A stretch of DNA of 64,000 bases from an uncultured Pedobacter sp. Its GTDB lineage: Bacteria; Bacteroidota; Bacteroidia; Sphingobacteriales; Sphingobacteriaceae. The notes beneath the pieces were generated by a model. The model was not told the origin of the DNA. It worked only from the letters and a program-made list of their open reading frames with translations, and ran no database searches. The stretch is taken from assembly GCF_946480185.1 (NCBI RefSeq), contig NZ_CAMLIG010000005.1, forward strand, positions 62,001-126,000. The letters run 5' to 3'. The position numbers and the translations under genes are program-made. Of the stretch, positions 1 to 9,144 are shown piece by piece. How positions within the stretch are numbered: position 1 is the stretch's first letter; every line of letters starts with the position of its first letter.

Positions 1-34
1 TGAGGAGTATGAATATAAAGCCCGCCCCCGCCTG

Positions 35-56
35 CCCCGAGTGGTAGCAATCGGGG
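35..56. repeat. Short GC-rich hairpin at the window edge
   Basis: CCCCGA (35-40) and TCGGGG (51-56) form a perfect 6-bp stem around a 10-nt loop, just ahead of the first gene. There is no T-run, so it is not a standard intrinsic terminator. It may be the end of an upstream unit or part of a dispersed repeat. Positions 1-34 show no gene I can support. Confidence 0.4.
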
Positions 57-74
57 AACGCCCAAAAAATTATA

Positions 75-1316
75 ATGGGAAAAATTATAGGATTAACTAT
101 TGTTTCGCTTTTATTAATTGCGTTTGATTTTTACATCTACAAAGCAATTTTAAATATTTACCCAAATTGGAGCGTAACTAAAAAGCGGTATTTTAAAATT
201 GTGTGGTGGGCGTACACCATTTTGCTTTTGGCAGGAGTGCTGGTTAGCTTAACTTTTAGCATGTGGCTATCCATAAAAGCGGTGATTTTGGTCGCCTATT
301 TTATAACATTTGTCACTAAATTGGTTTGGTGCCTTATTCTGTTTGTCGATGATATTAGACGCGGAGCAATTTTTGTTAAACAGAAGGTTGTAGTTCAAGA
401 ACAACCCTCAGAGGGTGCAAAGAACACGATTCCTCGATCAGAATTTTTAGTGAAAGCCGGTATGGCTGTTGCCGCGGTTCCATTTGCCAGTTTAAGTTGG
501 GGCGTGGTTTCTGGTGCTTATGATTATAGAGTTCGTAAACAGGTTTTACACTTTGAGCACTTGCCAAAAGAGTTTGATGGTATTACCATTGGGCAAATTT
601 CTGATATCCATTCCGGAAGTTTTTACAATAAAAAGGCGGTTTTAGGAGGCGTTGAGATGCTGTTGAAACAAAAAGCCGATATGATTTTTTTTACAGGTGA
701 TTTGGTGAATAACAGAGCAAATGAGATGCGGGATTATCAGGATATTTTTGCGAAAGTGAAAGCGCCTTTAGGCGTTTACTCCACCTTGGGAAACCATGAT
801 TACGGCATGTACGAAAAATGGCCCACAGAAGCAGACCGGATAAAAAATATTGAAGACGTAAAAAAGACACATGCCTTAATGGGATGGGATTTGTTGATGA
901 ACCAAAACCGCAGGATTAAAGTTGATGGTGCAGAAATTGGTGTTTTAGGAATTGAGAACTGGGGAACAGGCCGTTTTCCAAAGCTTGGGAAAATGGAAGA
1001 AGCTATAAAAAATACAGATGATTTGCCCGTTAAGCTGTTGTTATCTCATGACCCATCGCATTGGCGAGCTGAGGTTTTGCCTAAATATCCGCAGATTGAC
1101 GCTTCGTTTGCTGGACATACTCACGGTGGGCAATTTGGAGTTGAAAGTGAGTACGTGAAATGGAGTCCGGTGCAATATGTTTATAGTGAATGGGATGGTT
1201 TGTACGAAGAAGGAAAACAAAAGATATATGTTAATGTAGGGTATGGCTTTTTAGGTTATCCGGGAAGGGTTGGAATTTTGCCCGAAATAACGATATTTGA
1301 ACTTAGAAAAGCCTAG
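75..1316 (+). CDS. Membrane-anchored calcineurin-like metallophosphoesterase (YkuE/YaeI type)
   Basis: The 413-residue protein starts with about four hydrophobic membrane segments (residues 1-95), then a linker and a further hydrophobic stretch near 127-145. The catalytic domain follows, with every metal-binding block of the calcineurin-like fold: SDIHSG (about 177), GDLVNN (about 207), GNHDYG (about 239), SHDP (about 324) and GHTHGG (about 346). Family members are two-metal phosphohydrolases; relatives such as E. coli YaeI and B. subtilis YkuE have been linked to lipid or cell-envelope phosphoesters. The substrate here is not shown. The next gene follows after 14 nt on the same strand, so the two are probably co-transcribed. 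Confidence 0.9.
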   Translation: MGKIIGLTIVSLLLIAFDFYIYKAILNIYPNWSVTKKRYFKIVWWAYTILLLAGVLVSLTFSMWLSIKAVILVAYFITFVTKLVWCLILFVDDIRRGAIFVKQKVVVQEQPSEGAKNTIPRSEFLVKAGMAVAAVPFASLSWGVVSGAYDYRVRKQVLHFEHLPKEFDGITIGQISDIHSGSFYNKKAVLGGVEMLLKQKADMIFFTGDLVNNRANEMRDYQDIFAKVKAPLGVYSTLGNHDYGMYEKWPTEADRIKNIEDVKKTHALMGWDLLMNQNRRIKVDGAEIGVLGIENWGTGRFPKLGKMEEAIKNTDDLPVKLLLSHDPSHWRAEVLPKYPQIDASFAGHTHGGQFGVESEYVKWSPVQYVYSEWDGLYEEGKQKIYVNVGYGFLGYPGRVGILPEITIFELRKA

Positions 1317-1330
1317 GTTTTCTCTTTTTA

Positions 1331-2209
1331 ATGATTAAATATTTTCAAAGACCGCTGGATTTTTTATTGTTCAGCAATGTTTTAATTTCTTTAGGTGCGC
1401 TAGCCCAGGGCTTATTAACTTATCATTTGTTAGGGTTTTCTCCTTCGTGGGTGGTTTCGGGCTTTCTGTTTTTCTCTACCCTATTAACCTATAATTTCAG
1501 CATTTTAATTCAGCACCCTAAAAGTCCAGAGAAATCGGAATACCGGCGGGTACGTTGGATTTTTAGGAATTACAAACTGAATTTTTCGCTAACAGTAGTA
1601 GCGGTACTAGCGTTGATTCCGTTGTTTTTCATGCTCAGCTTTAAGTCGCAATTACTGAATGTGTTTTTAGGCTTGCTTTCTTTGGGCTATGCCATGCCAC
1701 TTTTTAAATCTAAAAACAGAAAGTTTGGTTTAAGGAATATCCCGGCTTTAAAGCTGTTTTTAATTGCTTTAGTTTGGGCGCTAAGTTCCGTAATGATGCC
1801 TTTTTTTGAGTTGCAGCAAGTTCATCAATTCCAATTGCCACTCAGTGATTTGTTGATTTTAAATGCCAAGCGTTTTCTGTTTTTAGTAGCCATTACCATT
1901 CCGTTTGATATCCGCGATATGTTTCAGGATAAAATATTTGAGTTGAAAACCATTCCAACCATTTTTGGTGAAAAGAAAGCTTATCTGTTTTGCCAAGTAA
2001 TGCTGTTGATGTATATGGTCTTGCTTTTCTTTTTCAGAAATCGAGGTTTTGATGCAGATTTTTTAGGTTTAGGGCTAACCTCGGTTTTAACTGGATGGCT
2101 GATTTTTAAATCGGAATGGGAGAAAAACGAGTATTATTACTTCTTTTATTTGGATGGAACGTTGGTGTTGCAGTATGTGATGGTGATGGGTTTTAGTTTT
2201 GTTTGGTAA
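1331..2209 (+). CDS. UbiA-like multi-pass membrane protein
   Basis: A 292-residue, very hydrophobic protein with roughly eight to nine membrane segments. The stretch IPFDIRDMFQDK (about residue 190) resembles the second Asp-rich motif (DxxxD) of UbiA-type prenyltransferases, followed by the KTIPTIFG stretch common in that family. The first motif (NDxxDxxxD) is not recognisable near residues 55-60, where NFSILIQH stands instead, so activity as a prenyltransferase is doubtful. This divergent group is usually annotated as hypothetical in Bacteroidota. It lies 14 nt after the phosphoesterase gene. Confidence 0.65.
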   Translation: MIKYFQRPLDFLLFSNVLISLGALAQGLLTYHLLGFSPSWVVSGFLFFSTLLTYNFSILIQHPKSPEKSEYRRVRWIFRNYKLNFSLTVVAVLALIPLFFMLSFKSQLLNVFLGLLSLGYAMPLFKSKNRKFGLRNIPALKLFLIALVWALSSVMMPFFELQQVHQFQLPLSDLLILNAKRFLFLVAITIPFDIRDMFQDKIFELKTIPTIFGEKKAYLFCQVMLLMYMVLLFFFRNRGFDADFLGLGLTSVLTGWLIFKSEWEKNEYYYFFYLDGTLVLQYVMVMGFSFVW

Positions 2210-2272
2210 GTTTTTTAATGTCAGATATCGATTCGATTTTATACGGTGTATTATATCGTGTATTGAAAAACC

Positions 2273-2356
2273 CGTCATGTCGAGGCAACGAGACATCTCG
2301 CAAATAGGTTTGCTATTCCCGATGTAATGAGGATGTCTCCTATTGTCGACATGACG
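2273..2356. repeat. GTCATG-type palindromic dispersed repeat
   Basis: The arms CGTCATGTCGA (2273-2283) and TCGACATGACG (2346-2356) are perfect inverted repeats, and pairing continues imperfectly inward (GAGACATC against GATGTCTC). The left arm resembles the elements at 16826 and 27715. It sits between the convergent UbiA-like gene and lspA. Confidence 0.7.
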
Positions 2357-2368
2357 AAGAGAGAGAAC

Positions 2369-2398
2369 AAAAAAAACCGTTCTCTTCTCAGAAAACGG
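2369..2398 (-). terminator. Intrinsic terminator of the ileS-dksA-lspA unit
   Basis: Read on the minus strand, CCGTT-T-TCT pairs with AGA-G-AACGG around a GAGA loop, followed by eight T residues (2376-2369). It lies about 50 nt past the lspA stop codon. Confidence 0.8.
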
Positions 2399-2450
2399 CT
2401 ATAAATTTTAAATATCTACTTTGGCATTAAGCTTTCAGCTTAACAAAAAC

Positions 2451-3053
2451 CTAATCTTCAACAACTTCACTATTGGTAGATGGTTGTTCTTTAATGTCTT
2501 CTTTAAAATATCTTTTTTGGTAAAGCAAAATCATAATTACTCCGATGGAAATGGCAGAATCTGCAACGTTAAATACCGGTCGGAAAAATACAAAATCTTC
2601 ACCTGCCCAAATTGGAAACCACGTAGGAAAATGTCCTTGAATAATTGGGAAGTAAAACATATCTACCACTCTTCCGTGGAAAAGTTTTTCGTAGTTATAA
2701 ATTACACCGTAAAAAACAGAATCGATGATGTTTCCTAAAGCTCCGGCAAAAATTAAAGCCACATTTAAAATTAAACCTCTGTGGTATTTGTGTTTAATTA
2801 AATGATGTAAACCGTAACCAATACCGGCAACTGCTAAAATCCTGAATAAGGATAAAGCCAATTTACCTGCTTCACCGCCAAACTCCATTCCAAAAGCCAT
2901 TCCGTTATTTTCGGTAAAATGTATAATGGCAAAATTCTTTATCAATTGATATTCTTGCCCGATAAACATATTTGTTTTTACCCAGGTTTTTAAGGACTGG
3001 TCTGCAAGTAATACCAAAAAAATAAGAATAAGTGGTTTGTTATAACCCTTCAT
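2451..3053 (-). CDS. lspA: Lipoprotein signal peptidase (signal peptidase II)
   Basis: LspA is the inner-membrane aspartyl protease that cuts prolipoprotein signal peptides before the lipid-modified Cys. The two catalytic aspartates are visible in GNIIDSVF (Asp111) and FNVADSAIS (Asp165), and four membrane segments are predicted. The 200 residues exceed the roughly 165 of E. coli LspA, through a longer loop at 130-158 and a charged C-terminal tail. The ATG abuts the stop codon of the upstream dksA-like gene. The order ileS-dksA-lspA resembles the ileS-lspA neighbourhood of many bacteria. Several lipoproteins in this window are likely substrates. Confidence 0.97.
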   Translation of the reverse strand: MKGYNKPLILIFLVLLADQSLKTWVKTNMFIGQEYQLIKNFAIIHFTENNGMAFGMEFGGEAGKLALSLFRILAVAGIGYGLHHLIKHKYHRGLILNVALIFAGALGNIIDSVFYGVIYNYEKLFHGRVVDMFYFPIIQGHFPTWFPIWAGEDFVFFRPVFNVADSAISIGVIMILLYQKRYFKEDIKEQPSTNSEVVED

Positions 3054-3440
3054 TTAGTTTTGTTTTAACTTTGCTTCGATACTTAAAGTTGCGTGAGGCA
3101 CTGCCATTAAACGTTGTTTTTGGATTAAATTGCCTGTTTCTCTGCAAATTCCGTAAGTTTTGTTTTCTATACGTACCAAAGCCGCTTCTAAGTTTTCGAT
3201 AAACTTTTTCTGGCGGGCAGCCAATTGGTTCAATTGCTCTTTTTCTAAAGTAGCAGAGCCATCTTCTAAAGTTTTGTAGGTTCCGGCAGTATCATCAGTT
3301 CCGTTTTTATTAGGGTTGCTTAACGAGCTGGTTAAGTTTAATAACTCTTCTTTAGCGCTGTTCAATTTATCGGTAATTAAAACTTTGAATTCTTGTAATT
3401 CCGCGTCTGAGTAACGGTTTTTTACGTTGTTGTTTTCCAT
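3054..3440 (-). CDS. DksA/TraR-family protein with a degenerate zinc finger
   Basis: The 128-residue protein has the DksA/TraR layout: a long charged coiled-coil region (about 10-92), then the YGIC..TG..I...RL..VPHA..S block. DksA proteins insert a coiled coil into the RNA polymerase secondary channel. Only one of the four zinc Cys remains (Cys99); the other positions hold non-Cys residues (IEAK replaces the usual CxxC end). It therefore probably does not bind zinc, like redox-insensitive DksA variants. It sits between ileS and lspA with 0-2 nt gaps, clearly in one operon. Confidence 0.88.
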   Translation of the reverse strand: MENNNVKNRYSDAELQEFKVLITDKLNSAKEELLNLTSSLSNPNKNGTDDTAGTYKTLEDGSATLEKEQLNQLAARQKKFIENLEAALVRIENKTYGICRETGNLIQKQRLMAVPHATLSIEAKLKQN

Positions 3441-3442
3441 GT

Positions 3443-6400
3443 TTAGTCCTTCTTTATAAATGTCAATATTTCTGTTTCTTCAATTTCTATAACTTGGCCT
3501 TCGGTTACATTAGGGCTTAATTCTAAAGAAGTTGCTAATATTTCGGCGCAAATATAAGATAAATTATTAGCCACTGCATTGCTTATTAAATCATTGCTTT
3601 GCAGGGTTACTTTTATCTTATCGGTAACATCAAAACCTAAATCTTTTCTTAGGTTTTGGATTCTGTTAATTACTTCGCGGGCAATTCCTTCCTCTTTTAA
3701 TTCTTTACTGATGTTTACATCCAAAGCCACTGTCAACTTGCCCAAGTTTGTTACTTGCCAGCCCGGTACGTCCTCCGCAATAATCTCCACATCTTCTGGT
3801 AAAATAGTATAGCTGTTTGCATCAGCGTTAAGCGTTACCGAACCTTTTTGTTCAAAATCAATAATGTCAGCATCAGTAAAAGCACTAATTTGTGCACCAA
3901 TTACCTTCATATCCTTACCTAATTTTTTTCCTAAGGATTTAAAGTTAGGTTTGATTTTCTTTTTGATAATTCCAGCAGTATCAGTAATATACTCAATTTC
4001 TTTGATGTTGGTTTCCGATAAAATCAGCTCTTTTACTTTTTCCACCTTTGATTGAAAATCGCTGTCCAAAACCGGCAACAAAATCTTGCTTAAAGGCTGA
4101 CGAACATTAATGCTCACCTTCTTACGTAAAGAAAGTACCATAGAAGAAATGTCCTGCGCTAACTGCATCCTTTCTTCTAAATCTTTATTGATTAAGCTGT
4201 TTTGGTAAATCGGGAAATCGGCAAGGTGAACCGATTCAACGCTTTCTTTTTTGGTTACGGAGTTTAAATCGTTAAACAACCTGTCTGAGAAAAATGGCGC
4301 AATTGGCGACATTAACTTACTAATAGTGACCAAGCAGGTGTAAAGCGTTTGGTAAGCCGAAATCTTATCTTCGGTATAATCACCTTTCCAGAAACGGCGA
4401 CGGCTTAACCTTACAAACCAGTTGCTTAAATGTTCATCTACAAAATTTTGGATAGAGCGGGCCGCTTTTGTTGGTTCAAAATCATTGTAAAATTCGTCAA
4501 CTTCTTTGGTTAAGGTATTTAACAAAGAGATGATCCATTGGTCAATTTCGGGGCGGTTTGCTAATTCAATATCTGCTTCTGCGTAAGTAAATTTGTCGAT
4601 ATTGGCATAAAGCACAAAGAAAGCATAGGTGTTGTAAAGAGTACCGAAGAATTTACGGCGAACATCATCCAAACCATCCTCGTTGAATTTTAAATTGTCC
4701 CAAGGCGATGCGTTACTGATCATGTACCAACGTGTTGCATCGGCTCCATATTTTTCAATGGTAGCAAACGGATCAACTGCATTGCCCAAACGTTTCGACA
4801 TTTTATTGCCGTTTTTATCCAGCACCAATCCATTAGAAATCACATTCTTAAAAGCAAGGCCATTATTGTGATTTTTCTCGTTAACTACTCTTATTTCCTC
4901 ACTGCTTTCATCCAACAGCGTAGCTAAAGTATGTAAAGTGAAAAACCATCCGCGGGTTTGGTCAACGCCTTCTGCAATAAAATCTGCTGGATACGCCGCT
5001 TCAAAAGCTTCTTTGTTTTCAAAGGGATAATGCCATTGTGCATAAGGCATTGCACCACTATCAAACCAAACGTCAATTAAGTCCGGTTCGCGGTACATTT
5101 TTTTGCCTTTGGCAGAAACCAAAACCAAATCATCCACATAAGGACGATGCAAATCAAAATCTCCCGTTCCTACGGTTTGTAAATAAGTGTTGTTTTTTAG
5201 CGTTTCATCAGCAGAAAGTTCATCACTTTCTAAAGCTTTTGAAAGCTCATTTCTCAATTCTTCTATAGAACCAATGCAAATTTCTTCAGCACCATCTTCT
5301 GTTCTCCAAATTGGCAAAGGCGTTCCCCAATAACGGGAACGAGATAAGTTCCAGTCCACCAAATTCTCTAACCAGTTACCAAAACGGCCGGTCCCAGTAC
5401 TTTCTGGCTTCCAATTGATGGTTTTATTGCGTTCTGCTAATTTTTCTTTAACGGCGATAGTTTTCACAAACCAACTATCTAGCGGATAATACAAAACAGG
5501 TTTATCAGTACGCCAGCAATGTGGGTAGCTGTGCTCGTATTTTTTAACATCGAAAGCTTTGTTTTCTTCCTTCAGTTTTATCGCAATTAAAACATCGGTT
5601 CCTTTAAAATCATCGGCTTTGCGTTCTTCATCGCTATAATATTCTTCTTTTACGTAACGGCCGGCAAAATCAGAAACCTCATCCACAAACTTTCCTTGCT
5701 TATTAACCAAAGGAAATTCGTTTCCGTTTTCATCTTTTACCATTACCGACGGAACGCCAGCTTCGCGGGCAACCCTAAAGTCATCCGCCCCAAAAACCGA
5801 GGCAATGTGCACAATTCCGGTACCGTCTTCGGTAGTTACAAAATCGCCGGAAATCACCCGGAAAGCATTTTTTTCTAAGTCTTCGTTGCTTACATAAGGC
5901 ATCAATTGCTCGTACCGTAAACCTAAAAGCTGAACACCTTTAAATTCGGCAACAATTTCCCAAGGGATAATTTTATCGCCTCCTTTATAATCCTGAAATG
6001 AACCATCTTTACCTTCGGCTTTAAAATGTTTGGCCACCAAATCTTTGGCTAAAACTACACTAATCGGTAAAAAAGTGTACTGATTAAAGGTTCTAACTTT
6101 TACGTAATCTATATTTTCGCCAACCGCTAAAGCACAGTTTGATGGTAAAGTCCAGGGTGTGGTTGTCCAAGCAATAATGCTAGTGTTTTCTTCCGGGGTT
6201 TCAAATAAAACATCCGTAAGTGGATGCACTTGTTGGTTTTTTACTTTAAACTGGGCAACAATAGAAGTGTCTTTTACATCGCGATAAGTGCCAGGCTGGT
6301 TCAATTCGTGAGAACTTAAACCTGTTCCCGCAGCCGGAGAATAAGGCTGAACGGTATAACCTTTATATAAAAATCCTTTTTGGTGCAATTGTTTTAAAAT

Positions 6401-6880
6401 CCACCAAAGCGATTCAATGTATTCGTTTTTGTAGGTGATGTATGGGTCGTTTAAATCCACCCAGTAGCCCATTTTTTCGGTCAAATCATTCCAAACATCG
6501 GTATAGCGCATTACCTCTTTACGGCAGGCATCGTTATAATCTTTTACCGATATTTTTTTTCCGATGTCTTCTTTGGTGATGCCTAAAGATTTTTCAACCG
6601 CCAATTCAATTGGCAAACCATGAGTATCCCAACCTCCCTTACGTTTTACCTGAAACCCTTTAAGCGTTTTGTAACGACAAAAAATATCTTTAATCGCCCT
6701 CGCCATAACGTGGTGAATACCCGGCATTCCGTTAGCGGAAGGCGGACCTTCATAAAATGTATAAGGTTTAGATGCCGGTCGGTTTCGGATACTTTTATCG
6801 AAAATTTCGTTCTTCTTCCAATCCCCTAAAACATCTTTTCCAACTTGCGATAAATTTAACTGCTTATATTCTTTATACAT
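3443..6880 (-). CDS. ileS: Isoleucyl-tRNA synthetase, IleS2 (eukaryote-like) type
   Basis: A class I aminoacyl-tRNA synthetase that charges tRNA-Ile, about 1145 residues. The HIGH-type motif reads SANGMPGIHHV (about residues 48-58), and the KMSKS-type loop reads KMSKRLGN (about 690). GxPGxHHV together with KMSKR is the pattern of the IleS2 clade, which in other bacteria is often less sensitive to mupirocin; resistance here is only an inference. The editing domain (about 190-420) includes WTTTPWTLPSN. I place the start at the ATG at 6880; a TTG five codons upstream (6895) is also possible. A -7 element lies just upstream. First gene of the operon with the DksA-like gene and lspA. Confidence 0.97.
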   Translation of the reverse strand: MYKEYKQLNLSQVGKDVLGDWKKNEIFDKSIRNRPASKPYTFYEGPPSANGMPGIHHVMARAIKDIFCRYKTLKGFQVKRKGGWDTHGLPIELAVEKSLGITKEDIGKKISVKDYNDACRKEVMRYTDVWNDLTEKMGYWVDLNDPYITYKNEYIESLWWILKQLHQKGFLYKGYTVQPYSPAAGTGLSSHELNQPGTYRDVKDTSIVAQFKVKNQQVHPLTDVLFETPEENTSIIAWTTTPWTLPSNCALAVGENIDYVKVRTFNQYTFLPISVVLAKDLVAKHFKAEGKDGSFQDYKGGDKIIPWEIVAEFKGVQLLGLRYEQLMPYVSNEDLEKNAFRVISGDFVTTEDGTGIVHIASVFGADDFRVAREAGVPSVMVKDENGNEFPLVNKQGKFVDEVSDFAGRYVKEEYYSDEERKADDFKGTDVLIAIKLKEENKAFDVKKYEHSYPHCWRTDKPVLYYPLDSWFVKTIAVKEKLAERNKTINWKPESTGTGRFGNWLENLVDWNLSRSRYWGTPLPIWRTEDGAEEICIGSIEELRNELSKALESDELSADETLKNNTYLQTVGTGDFDLHRPYVDDLVLVSAKGKKMYREPDLIDVWFDSGAMPYAQWHYPFENKEAFEAAYPADFIAEGVDQTRGWFFTLHTLATLLDESSEEIRVVNEKNHNNGLAFKNVISNGLVLDKNGNKMSKRLGNAVDPFATIEKYGADATRWYMISNASPWDNLKFNEDGLDDVRRKFFGTLYNTYAFFVLYANIDKFTYAEADIELANRPEIDQWIISLLNTLTKEVDEFYNDFEPTKAARSIQNFVDEHLSNWFVRLSRRRFWKGDYTEDKISAYQTLYTCLVTISKLMSPIAPFFSDRLFNDLNSVTKKESVESVHLADFPIYQNSLINKDLEERMQLAQDISSMVLSLRKKVSINVRQPLSKILLPVLDSDFQSKVEKVKELILSETNIKEIEYITDTAGIIKKKIKPNFKSLGKKLGKDMKVIGAQISAFTDADIIDFEQKGSVTLNADANSYTILPEDVEIIAEDVPGWQVTNLGKLTVALDVNISKELKEEGIAREVINRIQNLRKDLGFDVTDKIKVTLQSNDLISNAVANNLSYICAEILATSLELSPNVTEGQVIEIEETEILTFIKKD

Positions 6881-6908
6881 CTGCGCTATCTCCAAAATTT
6901 TAAGGTTG

Positions 6909-6916
6909 CAAATTTA
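6909..6916 (-). promoter_or_regulatory. Candidate -7 promoter element for ileS
   Basis: TAAATTTG on the minus strand matches the Bacteroidota -7 consensus TAnnTTTG, 28 nt before the ileS ATG. No clear TTTG lies 19 bp upstream, so only the -7 element is supported. Confidence 0.5.
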
Positions 6917-7520
6917 CGAAATCGTTTGGTAAATAAGCTATAATTAAACAGTACTGTATCAAATTTTAAACATATTTAATTGGTTGTTAATTGATTTGGT
7001 GATTTTTAGGAGAAATCTTAAGGGTTGAACTATTTGGGCGTTTTAACAGGCTGTCCACTGTATCTTTTTTGTCCTTCGACTCCGCTCAGGATGACGCAAA
7101 AAAGGATGCCGTTTCCATCCTTAACGCGATAATGAGTGATGTTTTTTTGTTTTGGATTAAATAGATACAAATTGACCAAGCTTTTAAGGATTTTTTGTTG
7201 GTAAATGGTTTTGGTAATTTTGTTTAGATGGATTAAAATACCCCCGATTTATTACGACTTTGCCACTCACGTTCCCGATTTATTTACGCAATCTTTGGAT
7301 ATTAGCCAAAGTCCAATTTTCAATCTTAGTATGACAGTGAAAGGTGTCGGAATAATTAGATTTTGTAATGCCCCTATTTTCTATGATGTTGCTTTTGGTC
7401 ACTTAATCAGATAATAGATCCATTAAATAGCGGAATGGCAATTTGATTAGAAATAATTAAAGTTAAAATTTAAAAAATATAATATTTATCACTTTGTGCG
7501 TTTCGGTATCCCTCAGCTAG
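6917..7520. other. Intergenic region between ileS and the GH30 gene
   Basis: About 600 nt between divergent genes. It holds the dispersed repeat at 7038-7132. A 69-codon open frame at 7205-7414 shows no family resemblance, no signal peptide and no neighbour with a similar layout, so I do not call it a gene. The rest is AT-rich and gives nothing recognisable. Confidence 0.6.
7038..7132 (-). repeat. GTCATnCTGAGCGGAGTCGAAG-type dispersed repeat, copy 1
   Basis: The reverse complement of this stretch matches 22232-22330 over nearly 95 nt. Shared blocks include GGAAACGGCATCCTTTTTTG, CTGAGCGGAGTCGAAG, AAAAAAGATA, AGTGGA and GTTAAAAC, interrupted by short differences. The two copies are in opposite orientation. 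Confidence 0.8.
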
Positions 7521-9056
7521 ATGAAAATTCAATTAATAAAAATCGCAGGTCTAATACTAATATTTTCAATTTTTTCTGAGGTAAATGCTCAGGAACGGGT
7601 TGTTAACATCAATGTATCTGCAAAAAAGACGCATCAGCACATTGATAACTTTGGAGCTTCGGATGCCTGGGCCTGTCAGTTTGTGGGTAAATGGCCAAAG
7701 GTAAAGAAGGAAAGAATAGCAGACCTGTTGTTTAGCGGGGATACGCTAAAAGACGGATCACCTAAAGGGATCGCACTATCTCTTTGGCGCTTTAATATTG
7801 GAGGAGGTAGTGCAGAGCAGGGTGATAAAAGTGGAATAAAGGATGAATGGCGAAGATCGGAATCGTTTTTGGCTTCTAACGGTGTTTATGACTGGAAAAG
7901 ACAGGCCGGGCAAGTTTGGTTTCTTAAAGCGGCCAAAGCTCGTGGGGTAAATCAATTTCTCGGATTTTTAAACAGTCCTCCAATAAATTATACGATCAAT
8001 GGGAAGGCCTATGCCACTGCCGGAAAATCAAACCTCGCTTTAAAACAAGAAACTGCCTTTGCTAACTATATCACTTCAGTTGTGAAAGGAATTGATCTTA
8101 ATTATAAAATAAAGCTTAATTATATCAGTCCGGTTAACGAACCACAGTGGGATTGGAGTGATGGTGGTCAAGAAGGTTGCCCTTACACTAACCGTCAGGT
8201 TGCATCTTTAGTGAAGGTTGTTAATTCCTCATTTATTGAAAATCGACTGAATACCCAGATTATAGTTCCGGAAGCTGGGGCTATCAACTACCTTTTCGCA
8301 AAAGGTGACAAACCCGGTAAAGGAAATCAGATTAATAACTTCTTCTGCGCTGATTCTGTTAATTATATAGGAGATTTAACAAAAGTGGCTCGTATTGTTG
8401 CTGGCCATAGCTATTTTACAACTTCCCCGCTTGCATCGGCTCTAAAACTCAGAGAAGCTTTATCTCGTAGCATCAAAACTGTTCCTAATTTACGTTTTTG
8501 GCAATCTGAATACTGCATATTAGGAGATAACAATGGCGAGGTTAATGGGCACAAGCGTGACTTGGGTATTTCCGCTGCAATATATCTTGCAAAAGTTATT
8601 CACAATGATCTTACTGTTGCCAATGCTTCGGCATGGCAGTGGTGGACGGCTATTTCTGCTTATGACTATAAAGATGGACTGATTTATATCGATAAGAATA
8701 AAGTAGATGGCAATTATTATACAAGCAAAATGTTATGGGCTTTAGGAAATTACAGCCGGTTCATTAGACCCGGTTCTGTTAGGATAGATGCCGTTATTTT
8801 ACCAGATCAGCAATCATCAAAAGATTTACAGGTTTCAGCTTTTAAAAACGGGAACAGCTTAACGTTGGTCATCATTAATCAAAGTAACCAAGCTATACCC
8901 GTAAATATTAATATGATTGATAATAATATCATAAACGTAAGATCATTTACTACGTCCGATTCGGCGGATCTTAAAGCTGGAAATTTTATTGAGCCCAGTA
9001 AAAATATGGCTATAACCGCTCAATCAATAACTACCATTACTGCTACCATACAATGA
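7521..9056 (+). CDS. Secreted GH30-family glycoside hydrolase (beta-1,6-galactanase-like)
   Basis: A 511-residue protein with a Sec signal peptide (residues 1-23, ending VNAQ). It has the GH30 layout, a (beta/alpha)8 barrel with a C-terminal beta-domain. Opening motifs are IDNFGASDAWACQF and WRFNIGGGS; the acid/base Glu is in SPVNEPQWDW (about 206) and the nucleophile Glu in FWQSEYC (about 330), followed by ASAWQWWTAISAYDY. GH30 enzymes cleave beta-glycosidic bonds; the GFxNSPP and SPVNEPQWDW versions resemble endo-beta-1,6-galactanases. The GH35 gene 88 nt downstream supports galactan or arabinogalactan breakdown. The exact substrate is an inference. No SusCD pair or regulator is present nearby. 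Confidence 0.88.
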   Translation: MKIQLIKIAGLILIFSIFSEVNAQERVVNINVSAKKTHQHIDNFGASDAWACQFVGKWPKVKKERIADLLFSGDTLKDGSPKGIALSLWRFNIGGGSAEQGDKSGIKDEWRRSESFLASNGVYDWKRQAGQVWFLKAAKARGVNQFLGFLNSPPINYTINGKAYATAGKSNLALKQETAFANYITSVVKGIDLNYKIKLNYISPVNEPQWDWSDGGQEGCPYTNRQVASLVKVVNSSFIENRLNTQIIVPEAGAINYLFAKGDKPGKGNQINNFFCADSVNYIGDLTKVARIVAGHSYFTTSPLASALKLREALSRSIKTVPNLRFWQSEYCILGDNNGEVNGHKRDLGISAAIYLAKVIHNDLTVANASAWQWWTAISAYDYKDGLIYIDKNKVDGNYYTSKMLWALGNYSRFIRPGSVRIDAVILPDQQSSKDLQVSAFKNGNSLTLVIINQSNQAIPVNINMIDNNIINVRSFTTSDSADLKAGNFIEPSKNMAITAQSITTITATIQ

Positions 9057-9144
9057 ACGGAAAGCAATTTAAAATTCAACTTCAAACCATACATATAATT
9101 CTAGCTTAGTACCCAACCTTAAAATCTTAAAAAATAAAAAAGAC

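Noticed and set aside
7205..7414. 69-codon frame in the ileS-GH30 gap
   Set aside because: No family match by eye, no signal peptide or helix pattern, and an isolated AT-rich context; likely chance.
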